From the NCBI GenBank assembly GCA_947177545.1, contig CAMWVF010000075.1, positions 1 to 6,020 on the forward strand: a stretch of DNA of 6,020 bases, written 5' to 3'. This document shows positions 1 to 4,625 of this stretch, piece after piece (the first letter of the stretch is position 1; each line of letters starts with the position of its first letter). The DNA is from an uncultured Clostridia bacterium (GTDB lineage: Bacteria; Bacillota; Clostridia; Oscillospirales; Ruminococcaceae). Position numbers and translations under genes: made by a program. Under the pieces are notes generated by a model. That model was not told the DNA's origin. It made no database searches and worked only from the letters and a program-made list of their open reading frames with translations.

Positions 1-35
1 CGAACTTTACAAATATATACAGGAGTTGATGTTTT

Positions 36-224
36 ATGAATAATTCAAATGAATTAGACGAAATGATTGAAACAGCAAGGGAACTGCTTATATCGGGTAA
101 AAATTTCGGCGAAACCATTGATTTTTTTAAAAGCAAGGGTTATACACAAGATGAAGCATGGGGCGTAATCGTAGCTATGGATAAGAAATACAGATTGCAC
201 CCAAGCACGACGGTAACGGACTAA
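36..224 (+). CDS. Small helical phage protein of unknown function (62 aa)
   Basis: A complete 62-residue ORF with an AGGAG ribosome site at 21-25, ten bases before the ATG, and a TAA stop. The protein is acidic and predicted to be mostly helical. Residues 5-18 form one amphipathic helix, and later stretches read GKNFGETIDFFKSKGYTQDEAW and then a final helix ending near YRL. The phrase 'GYTQDEAW' (a Gly before a helix start) and the three-helix spacing resemble small UBA-like helical bundles, but this is only a visual likeness. There are no Cys clusters, membrane segments or catalytic motifs. It is the last gene before the non-coding block and the scaffold gene, so it probably ends the upstream portal/minor-head gene group, which is not in the window. 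The gene call is fairly secure from RBS and codon structure; the function is unknown. Confidence 0.7.
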   Translation: MNNSNELDEMIETARELLISGKNFGETIDFFKSKGYTQDEAWGVIVAMDKKYRLHPSTTVTD

Positions 225-264
225 ATGTCTATAAAACAGCAATATACTTTGTGCATTATGTCAA

Positions 265-299
265 TGGAAAAAGTTAATTTGTAATGATATAATTATAAT
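265..299 (+). promoter_or_regulatory. Candidate sigma-A promoter with extended -10
   Basis: A perfect TATAAT at 288-293 is preceded by TGA at 285-287, giving the extended -10 form TGnTATAAT. Seventeen bases upstream lies TGGAAA (265-270), a 4-of-6 match to TTGACA. A second TATAAT follows directly at 294-299 but has no good -35 element. Initiation would fall near 300-305, about 10-15 bases before the first hairpin. This is predicted from consensus only; AT-rich DNA produces chance -10 boxes, but the extended -10 with ideal spacing raises confidence. Confidence 0.55.
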
Positions 300-314
300 G
301 AAATAGTTATAAGT

Positions 315-349
315 AATAGCGTTTACCCGAAATGGTAGGCGCTATTTTT
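315..349 (+). terminator. Terminator-like hairpin 1
   Basis: Bases 315-327 can pair with 334-346 over 13 bp (two G-U pairs, the rest Watson-Crick), closing a six-base loop at 328-333. A run of five T at 345-349 overlaps the base of the stem. This is the shape of a Rho-independent terminator. It lies only about 15 bases after the predicted start of the promoter at 265-299, so it may end upstream transcription or act on the leader of the capsid transcript. Confidence 0.6.
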
Positions 350-350
350 A

Positions 351-370
351 TGCCAATTTGAAGATTGGCA
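351..370 (+). repeat. Short inverted repeat (hairpin 2) between the two terminators
   Basis: TGCCAAT (351-357) and ATTGGCA (364-370) are perfect inverted repeats around a six-base loop. No T-run follows, so it is not a terminator by itself. ATGCCA at 350-355 could instead pair with TGGCAT at 382-387, so two mutually exclusive folds are possible. The hairpin ends directly at an AGGTG (370-374) that could serve as a ribosome site for a tiny ORF starting at 381. Confidence 0.5.
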
Positions 371-389
371 GGTGTTAATAATGGCATTT

Positions 390-420
390 AAGGACAAATC
401 TATATGGTTTGTCCTTTTTT
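390..420 (+). terminator. Rho-independent terminator (hairpin 3)
   Basis: AGGACAAA (391-398) pairs perfectly with TTTGTCCT (408-415), and an A-T pair at 390/416 extends the stem. The loop is nine bases and a run of six T spans 415-420. This is a classic intrinsic terminator, 77 bases upstream of the scaffold start. Transcription of the scaffold and capsid genes must either read through it (antitermination or leaky termination) or start downstream. I found only weak promoter matches between 421 and 480. Confidence 0.7.
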
Positions 421-483
421 GTATACAAAAATTGCTTTTCTATACGGAGAGCGAGAAAATTCTATAAGGATTTTTATTATAAC

Positions 484-490
484 AGGAGGT
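484..490 (+). promoter_or_regulatory. Ribosome binding site deciding the scaffold start
   Basis: AGGAGGT sits six bases before the ATG at 497. It favours this start over the upstream in-frame ATG at 404, which lies inside the terminator hairpin loop and has no Shine-Dalgarno sequence. Confidence 0.85.
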
Positions 491-496
491 AACGCA

Positions 497-1183
497 ATGA
501 CACTTGAAAAACTTAAAAAGCTTTTGGCTGACGGTACAATTACACAGGAGGAATTTGACGAGTTGGCAAAGAACGCCAAGGACGCGCCAGCTTCCAAAAA
601 TGATCCCGAACCGAAGCCAGACGACAATGAACTGCCCAAGAATGATATTGATTATGACAAGCTTGACAAAATTATTCAGGCTCGGGTCGATAAGGAAATG
701 GCGGCAGAGCGCAAAAAAACGGCTGATATTAAGAAACAGCTTGAACGCTTGCAGCAGGAAAAGCTTACCAACGAGGAACTCAAAAATATTGAGCTTGAGA
801 ACAAGGAAAAAGAAATTGCGGAGCGCGAAAAGGCTATGACCGACAAGGAAAACCGCCTTTTTGCTGTAAAAGCAATAAAAGAGGCGGGTCTCGATGACGG
901 CAGCGACACAGCACTTTCCCTTGTTGATTTCGTTATGGGCGTTGACGAGACGGAAATCAAGTCAAAGGTCAAGGCATTTAAGGAACTTTTCGACAAGGCT
1001 GTTGCCGCAGAGGTCAACAAGAGGTTCAAAGAAGCGGGTTATACTCCTAAAAAGGGCGAAACGCTCAACAACGGCGTAAATCCGTATACCAAAGAGCAGT
1101 TTAATCTTACGGAGCAGATGAAGCTTGAAAGCACTAACCCCGAGCTTGCGGCACAGCTGAAAGCGGCGGCGGGGGTTAAGTGA
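497..1183 (+). CDS. Phage capsid scaffolding protein (DUF4355-like)
   Basis: This 228-residue, highly charged protein has the layout of Firmicutes phage scaffolds, which fill the procapsid interior, guide capsid-protein assembly and then leave. Residues 2-25 form a short helical hairpin (LEKLKKLLADGTITQEEF) resembling a SHOCT motif. Residues 28-50 are a Pro/Asp/Lys linker. Residues 53-125 are a long Lys/Glu-rich coiled coil, including the block EREKAMTDKENR typical of the DUF4355 group. Residues 126-180 are helical. The tail after 181 is Asn/Pro/Lys-rich with a final helix near 216-225, the usual place for capsid-binding residues in scaffolds. It lies upstream of the capsid gene, as scaffold genes do. 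The ATG at 497 is chosen for its AGGAGGT site; a longer form from 404 would add 31 unlikely residues. The stop overlaps the next ATG (TGATG), implying translational coupling. Confidence 0.88.
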   Translation: MTLEKLKKLLADGTITQEEFDELAKNAKDAPASKNDPEPKPDDNELPKNDIDYDKLDKIIQARVDKEMAAERKKTADIKKQLERLQQEKLTNEELKNIELENKEKEIAEREKAMTDKENRLFAVKAIKEAGLDDGSDTALSLVDFVMGVDETEIKSKVKAFKELFDKAVAAEVNKRFKEAGYTPKKGETLNNGVNPYTKEQFNLTEQMKLESTNPELAAQLKAAAGVK

Positions 1184-1506
1184 TGAAAGCGAACGTACTG
1201 GGAACTGAATACGAAATCAAGATAACCAATTCCGAAAATGACTCGTACTTGAAAGACATGGACGGTTATTGTGATGAAACTACGAAAACAATAGTCGTTG
1301 ATGAAATGAAGCCCGACGAGCATTCAAAGCTTAATTTGAAAGAATATCAGAACAAAGTTACAAGGCATGAGTTAATTCATGCCTTTTTGTTTGAAAGCGG
1401 GCTTGCGGAGAGTTCACCATGGGCGAGAAATGAGGAAATGGTTGACTGGGTAGCAAGCCAGTTCCCGAAAATCAAAAAAGTCTTTGAGGACTTAAATATT
1501 TTATAA
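1183..1506 (+). CDS. Small HExxH zinc metallopeptidase-like phage protein
   Basis: The 107-residue protein carries the zinc-binding signature HELIH at residues 62-66 (two His ligands and catalytic Glu63) in a helix beginning RHELIHAF. A second conserved-looking helix, NEEMVDWVA at 83-91, could supply the third, acidic ligand (Glu84, Glu85 or Asp88). The N-terminal half (1-45) reads as beta strands, with 'GYCDETTKTIVVD' at 28-40. The pattern matches a small protein type I recall from many Firmicutes phages, usually annotated as hypothetical; it resembles a minimal SprT/ImmA-like peptidase core. Substrate and activity are unknown. It sits between scaffold and capsid, overlapping the scaffold stop at TGATG and ending 14 bases before the capsid ATG. 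A GTG at 1180 would add one residue; the ATG at 1183 is preferred. A role in procapsid maturation is inference from position only. Confidence 0.8.
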   Translation: MKANVLGTEYEIKITNSENDSYLKDMDGYCDETTKTIVVDEMKPDEHSKLNLKEYQNKVTRHELIHAFLFESGLAESSPWARNEEMVDWVASQFPKIKKVFEDLNIL

Positions 1507-1520
1507 CAGGAGGAATTATA

Positions 1521-2666
1521 ATGCCAATTGCTACTATTGCAGATATGCAAATCGTTCCCGAAAAGTTTTCACAGTATGTCGTAGACCGTACAACGGCGTT
1601 GAATACGTTTGTTGGTTCAGGTATTGCCGCACCCGACGATCTTGTCGAACAGCTTATTAACGGCACACCCGACGGCGGCAGATTTATTGAACTTCCTATG
1701 TACAGTGCGCTTGACGGTGAAGAAGATGTTTTCGGAGAAGATGATGTATCTATCGGCGGAATTAATACAAAGGCTATGCGTGCAACGCTGCTTATGAGGC
1801 AGAGAGCGTGGGGCAACTCCGACCTTGCACGTGTTCTCGGCGGTTCAGACCCTATGGGTGCAGTTGCACAGCAAATTGCTGACTGGAGGAATACAAGAGA
1901 GCAGAAAGTTTACCTTTCTATTCTCAAAGGTATTCTTGACCCGACAAAGGGTGCGCTTAAATGCCATATAAACGATATTTCGGGCGGTTCGGATACGGCG
2001 GCGAGCATTTCAGATACGGCAACGCTTGATACTAAGCAGCTTCTGGGCGACCATGCGAGTATACTCGGAATGGTTTTCCTGCATTCGGCTACATACACGT
2101 ATTTGCAGAAAAAGGAAATGATAACAAGAACGCCTGTATTTAACCCCGCAGGAGATACTGTCGAGATACCCACATACCTTGGCTACAGAATTACTATTGA
2201 CGACAGTATGCCCGTAAATACAGACGGTACTTACAGCAAAACTACCGATTCAAAGGTTACGGCGGAAAAAACGTACTATACGCTTGAAAGCGACGGCTCA
2301 TATACAGCGGTCGAAAGTCCCGTTGATGAAAATGTCAGCGAATATTACGAACTGACAAAGGCGGGTACAGCTGTGTACGATACGTATTTTCTCGGTGATA
2401 ACGCATTTATCAGACAGGACGGTACACCACAGGGCTTTATTGGTACTGAAACAGACAGGGACAAAATCGGTGCGAAAAATTACCTCATAAACCGTTGGTG
2501 TCAGATTATTCACCCGAGAGGTATGTCTTGGGTAAGCAACGGAGTATATACAAATCCGAAGCATATGTACCCTGCCAACGTTGACCTTGCTAAGCCCGAA
2601 AACTGGGGCTTGACCGTAGACCATAAGAAAGTACCTATTGCTTGTCTGCGTCATAAGCTCGGCTGA
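1521..2666 (+). CDS. Major capsid protein (Gp13-like/HK97-fold group)
   Basis: This 381-residue protein would form the icosahedral head shell. It starts with an ATG eight bases after AGGAGG (1508-1513). Features typical of Firmicutes phage capsid proteins are an N-terminal 'MPIATIADMQIVPEKF', then 'PDGGRFIELPMYSAL' (50-64), the Arg-rich 'MRQRAWGNSDLARVLGGSDP' (92-111) and the long helix AQQIADWRNTREQKV (116-130). The hydrophobic strand ILGMVFLHSATYTYL (181-195), 'IPTYLGYRITIDDSMP' (216-231) and the C-terminal 'HPRGMSW' plus 'NPKHMYPANVDLAKPENWGL' (345-364) also fit. Between about residues 232 and 286 there is an apparent insertion carrying a Tyr/Gly-rich motif. No N-terminal delta domain is apparent, in keeping with a separate scaffold gene. 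Identification is strong from sequence pattern and context; the exact family name is less sure. Confidence 0.92.
   Translation: MPIATIADMQIVPEKFSQYVVDRTTALNTFVGSGIAAPDDLVEQLINGTPDGGRFIELPMYSALDGEEDVFGEDDVSIGGINTKAMRATLLMRQRAWGNSDLARVLGGSDPMGAVAQQIADWRNTREQKVYLSILKGILDPTKGALKCHINDISGGSDTAASISDTATLDTKQLLGDHASILGMVFLHSATYTYLQKKEMITRTPVFNPAGDTVEIPTYLGYRITIDDSMPVNTDGTYSKTTDSKVTAEKTYYTLESDGSYTAVESPVDENVSEYYELTKAGTAVYDTYFLGDNAFIRQDGTPQGFIGTETDRDKIGAKNYLINRWCQIIHPRGMSWVSNGVYTNPKHMYPANVDLAKPENWGLTVDHKKVPIACLRHKLG
2217..2378 (+). other. Tyr/Gly-rich insertion within the capsid protein
   Basis: Codons 233-286 of the capsid gene encode a segment that appears to interrupt the usual join between 'TIDDSMPV' and 'YDTYFLGDNAF'. 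It contains DGTYS (235-239), then TYYTLESDGSYTAVESP (251-267), and ends with YYELT (275-279). The K-TYY...DG-YTAV..P...YYE pattern recurs in virion proteins of Firmicutes phages and suggests a small surface beta domain. The insertion boundaries are my estimate from recalled relatives, not from an alignment. Confidence 0.5.
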
Positions 2667-2690
2667 CGGCTTTAAAAGGAGGCAGTAGCT

Positions 2691-2867
2691 ATGTCGTGTA
2701 CATTTTGGAATATGCGTCGCAGACAGAGGGCAAAAAAGCTTGCAGAACAGACAGCTAAAAAGCCAAATACTGACGCTTCGGAGAAACAGGAAACCAAAGA
2801 GGCGGTGAATTACAATGCTAACAAGCGAACAGGCAGAAAGCCTAAAATTAGGAATACTGCTGACTGA
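2691..2867 (+). CDS. Small basic protein after the capsid gene (58 aa)
   Basis: A 58-residue ORF opens with MSCTFWNMRRRQRAKKLAEQ and ends at TGA 2865-2867. A very good ribosome site, AAAAGGAGG (2674-2682), stands eight bases before the ATG, 24 bases past the capsid stop. The N-terminus combines aromatic residues with an Arg/Lys cluster. The middle (21-38) is Lys/Glu/Thr-rich and probably helical or disordered. I recall similar short 'FWN-RRR' proteins directly after capsid genes in Clostridia phages, but their function is not known to me. The last 53 bases overlap the next gene in another frame, so the Lys/Arg-rich C-terminus from about residue 42 is constrained by the overlap. The strong RBS makes translation likely. 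It could be a minor head protein, or could serve mainly to couple translation. Confidence 0.65.
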   Translation: MSCTFWNMRRRQRAKKLAEQTAKKPNTDASEKQETKEAVNYNANKRTGRKPKIRNTAD

Positions 2868-3168
2868 TGGCAATCTGCTGAAAGTTGAAAGCGCATTTGA
2901 ATGGATTTCCGATAATACCACTCTTGAAATTGATATTACCGATATAGACGCATTAGAAGCCTTACCCGCAAGTGTAAGGCTTTTTATAGTGCGTTTTGTT
3001 GAAATAATGTCAATGGGAGCGGGTGTGCAGTCCGAAAGCGCGGAGGGGCTTAGTCAGTCATTTAGCAGTACAGATAAGGGTACATTGATTTGGCAGTATG
3101 CGGAGGAACTGCTCGGGAAATGGCTTAAATCAAGTGTGCGTTTTGTTACGGCTGAAAAGAGGTGGTAA
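2815..3168 (+). CDS. Head-tail connector/adaptor protein (gp6/gp15-like)
   Basis: This 117-residue, mostly helical protein sits where phages encode the adaptor that docks onto the portal ring after DNA packaging (HK97 gp6, SPP1 gp15, Bacillus YqbG type). Residues 1-18 and 22-33 form helices; 'ITDIDALEALPASVRLFIVRFVEIMS' (41-66) forms a long hydrophobic helix pair. The stretch VQSESAEGLSQSF (71-83) matches the 'V-SES-xG-S-SF' turn seen before the last helix in such adaptors, and residues 91-105 give that last helix. A GAGGCGGTG ribosome site (2800-2808) lies six bases before the ATG. The gene overlaps the small basic ORF by 53 bases, and its stop is one base before the next GTG start. The role is assigned by pattern plus gene order; sequence conservation in this family is always low. 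Confidence 0.72.
   Translation: MLTSEQAESLKLGILLTDGNLLKVESAFEWISDNTTLEIDITDIDALEALPASVRLFIVRFVEIMSMGAGVQSESAEGLSQSFSSTDKGTLIWQYAEELLGKWLKSSVRFVTAEKRW
3158..3165 (+). promoter_or_regulatory. Ribosome binding site selecting a GTG start
   Basis: AGAGGTGG overlaps the last codons of the adaptor gene and precedes the GTG at 3170 by four bases (seven if AAGAGG is the core). It supports that start over the in-frame ATG at 3098, whose 24 extra residues merely shadow the adaptor gene. Confidence 0.75.
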
Positions 3169-3169
3169 C

Positions 3170-3769
3170 GTGGGCGTAAAGTGGAACACCACATTTGACA
3201 AATTGCCCGAAATGACCGCAAATGCTGAAAGACTGAACGGCAAAACGGTTAAAGTCGGCGTTTTTGACAGTAATCACGCTTGGGTTGCGGGTATACATGA
3301 ATACGGCTGTACAATCAATGCAAAGCGTTCAAAATATTTGACCGTGCCTATTCACCCTGACGCTGTAGGAAAGAAAGCGGGAAGTTTTTCCGATCTTTTT
3401 GTATTTACGGCGGCAAGCGGTGAAAAGTTTCTTGCTAAAGGTGAGGGAAATGGTCTTGAATTTTACTACTGGCTTACAACCTCTGTAAAAATTCCTGAGA
3501 GATCATTTTTAAGAGCAGGGCATGACAAATATGCGGACGAGGTTCTGAAAAAGGTTGAAATGGCTTTAGGTCAAGTCATAAGCGGAGAAATGAGCGAACA
3601 GCAGTTCTATGATATGGCAGGGCGAATGTTGGCAACTAAAATAAAAACGTATGCTCGTGATTTGAAAAGCCCGCCCAACAGCAACGCAACAATTCTTGCA
3701 AAAGGGTCAAGCAATCCGCTTGTTGATACTGGAGAAATGATTGAAAGTATATCATGGAGGACTGATTAA
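3170..3769 (+). CDS. HK97-gp10/YqbI-like phage morphogenesis (neck) protein
   Basis: This 199-residue protein matches the tail-completion/morphogenesis proteins of the HK97 gp10, Mu gpG and Bacillus YqbI type. Marks in order are the strand 'KTVKVGVFDSNHAWVAGIHEYGCTI' (25-49), with the typical His-Glu-Tyr-Gly; 'YLTVPIHPDA' (56-65); and 'DLFVF' (75-79). The hallmark IPERSFLRAGHDKY follows at 108-121. A helical region (122-165) leads to PPN (168-170) and the closing 'KGSSNPLVDTGEMIESISWRTD' (178-199), whose PLVDTG-M--SI pattern is characteristic of the group. Such proteins act at the head-tail joint or in tail completion. The GTG at 3170 is chosen because of AGAGGTGG and the one-base gap to the previous stop. 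The stop shares one base with the next start (TAATG), implying coupling. Confidence 0.82.
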   Translation: MGVKWNTTFDKLPEMTANAERLNGKTVKVGVFDSNHAWVAGIHEYGCTINAKRSKYLTVPIHPDAVGKKAGSFSDLFVFTAASGEKFLAKGEGNGLEFYYWLTTSVKIPERSFLRAGHDKYADEVLKKVEMALGQVISGEMSEQQFYDMAGRMLATKIKTYARDLKSPPNSNATILAKGSSNPLVDTGEMIESISWRTD

Positions 3770-4143
3770 TGCCATATTTTAACTTTGAAAGGCTGATTGC
3801 AAAGTATAGCTGTGAATTTACCACTATTATCACCTCCAAGGGAGACTATGATGACAAGGGCGAATGGGTAAACGGTGGAAGCTTTGAAATGCCAATGACG
3901 GGCGCAATAATCGGTTTTAAGGAGAGCAAGGTTTTCCGAAACGAGGGAACGTTGACAGCAAAAGATAAGCACTTGTTTATGCTCAAACCTTTTGACAGTA
4001 GTTGGAAAAGCGTTGTCGTTATTTATAAAGGCGAAAAATTCAATGTTGAAGCCGAAACGGATAACGCTGATTTTACAGGCTTCTATTCATATGTTCTTAA
4101 ATACGTCAGCGCATTTGATAAGAGGGTGAAAGCAAGTGATTGA
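3769..4143 (+). CDS. Probable head-closure (stopper-like) neck protein
   Basis: This 124-residue, beta-rich protein is translated from an ATG sharing one base with the preceding TAA; GGAGG at 3756-3760, inside the previous gene, is a suitable ribosome site. After a short N-terminal helix (FERLIAKYSCEF, 6-17), strands alternate with charged turns. They include 'DDKGEWVNGG' (28-37), 'MPMTGAIIGFKESKVFRNEG' (41-60), 'HLFMLKP' (68-74), 'VVVIYKGEKFNVEAE' (82-96) and 'FYSYVLKYVS' (105-114). The pattern (a request for a modified value, a 'GxKF-V' strand and a Tyr-rich last strand) fits the small beta-barrel closure proteins next to gp10-like genes (SPP1 gp16, YqbH type). No motif proves this, and the assignment rests mainly on size, strand pattern and position. 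It ends with an 8-base overlap into the tail terminator gene. Confidence 0.6.
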   Translation: MPYFNFERLIAKYSCEFTTIITSKGDYDDKGEWVNGGSFEMPMTGAIIGFKESKVFRNEGTLTAKDKHLFMLKPFDSSWKSVVVIYKGEKFNVEAETDNADFTGFYSYVLKYVSAFDKRVKASD

Positions 4144-4612
4144 TAATGAAAACTTACGCTTAACGGTAGTTAAGGGATTAAAAAATTACTTGCAGATACC
4201 TATTATCAGAGGAAATCAGAACGCAGAGCCGCCCCAATACCCCTATTTGTCATACAACGTTACAACCGTGGCAAGCGAAAATAACGGTACATACGGAGAG
4301 TACAGCGATGGTATAGACCGAAAGCCTGTTACTCAAACGTGGAGTATTTCCGCTCAGTCGGATAATGAAAGCGAAGCGTTACAGCTTGCGTCAAAAGCGC
4401 GTGACTGGTTAGATCATATCAGCAGGGCGTATTTATCGGACAATCATATAATTGTTCAGTCAATAACAAGCGTTACAAGCCGTGACAGTATTCTTACAAT
4501 AGAGTATGAATACAAAAAGGGATTTGACATTGTTTTTTGGCTGTATGACGAAATAGAAAACCCGATTGAGTACGTCGGAGAAATAAAAAATGCAGATATT
4601 AAGAAAATATAA
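4136..4612 (+). CDS. Tail terminator / neck protein (LIC_12616 or gp12-like)
   Basis: This 158-residue protein has the alpha/beta layout of tail terminators, hexameric rings that stop tail growth and join tail to head. It has a first helix 'NLRLTVVKGLKNYL' (5-18) and 'PIIRGNQNAEPPQYPYLSYNVTTV' (22-45), with the typical Pro-Tyr-Pro before a strand. A strand TQTWSISAQSDNESEAL (67-83) runs into the helix 'QLASKARDWLDHI' (83-95). Strands 'HIIVQSITSVTSRDSILTIEYEYKKGFDIVFWL' (103-135) end in the common 'Y-YKKGFD' stretch. It starts with GTG at 4136, seven or eight bases after AGAGGG (4121-4126), overlapping the closure gene by eight bases. Its place directly before the sheath gene is the standard one in contractile phages. 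The rest of the C-terminus (140-158) is charged. Confidence 0.75.
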   Translation: MIDNENLRLTVVKGLKNYLQIPIIRGNQNAEPPQYPYLSYNVTTVASENNGTYGEYSDGIDRKPVTQTWSISAQSDNESEALQLASKARDWLDHISRAYLSDNHIIVQSITSVTSRDSILTIEYEYKKGFDIVFWLYDEIENPIEYVGEIKNADIKKI

Positions 4613-4618
4613 AGGAGG
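4612..4618 (+). promoter_or_regulatory. Ribosome binding site deciding the sheath start
   Basis: AAGGAGG lies seven bases before the ATG at 4626 and overlaps the stop of the terminator gene. It excludes the upstream in-frame ATG at 4590, because that reading would place this ribosome site inside the coding sequence. Confidence 0.85.
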
Positions 4619-4625
4619 AAATCAG

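Larger units (their letters stand above)
225..496 (+). other. Non-coding block between the upstream gene group and the scaffold gene
   Basis: This 272-bp stretch is much more AT-rich than the flanking genes and holds no convincing gene. In order it contains an extended -10 promoter candidate (265-299), a 13-bp hairpin with a T-run (315-349), a second 7-bp hairpin (351-370) and a strong terminator (390-420). It closes with an AT-rich leader and the scaffold ribosome site (484-490). It is the only gap of any size in the window, so it is the natural boundary between an upstream transcription unit and the capsid-tail operon. Confidence 0.7.

Noticed and set aside
225..284. 19-codon ORF directly after the first small gene
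   Set aside because: It has no proper ribosome site, is very short, and overlaps the promoter elements; likely chance.
421..480. Promoter directly upstream of the scaffold (TTGCTT at 432 with GAAAAT at 455)
   Set aside because: Both hexamers are poor matches. TATAAG at 463 is closer to consensus but has no -35 at usable spacing.
404..496. N-terminal extension of the scaffold gene to the ATG at 404
   Set aside because: That ATG lies in the loop of the terminator hairpin and has no ribosome site. The 31 extra residues look nothing like a scaffold, and AGGAGGT precedes the ATG at 497.
676..1029. 117-codon minus-strand frame opposite the scaffold coiled coil
   Set aside because: The Ser/Leu/Phe-rich product is what the reverse complement of Lys/Glu-rich coding DNA yields; there is no start signal or family pattern.
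2732..2738. A-AAA-AAG slippery heptamer in the correct phase in the small basic ORF, considered as a programmed -1 frameshift
   Set aside because: The -1 frame stops after six codons, with no fusion to the adaptor frame and no evident stimulatory structure downstream.
2298..2921. 207-codon open frame on the minus strand
   Set aside because: It runs antisense across the capsid end, the small basic ORF and the adaptor start. It has no supporting ribosome site or recognisable protein pattern, and its Cys/Ser/Leu-rich product is typical of an antisense shadow.
3098..3169. Longer start for the gp10-like gene at ATG 3098
   Set aside because: The 24 residues are a frame shadow of the adaptor gene. 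AGAGGTGG and the position just after the adaptor stop favour the GTG at 3170.
4590..4625. Longer start for the sheath gene at ATG 4590
   Set aside because: It would place the AAGGAGG ribosome site within the coding region and add 12 atypical residues overlapping the terminator gene.
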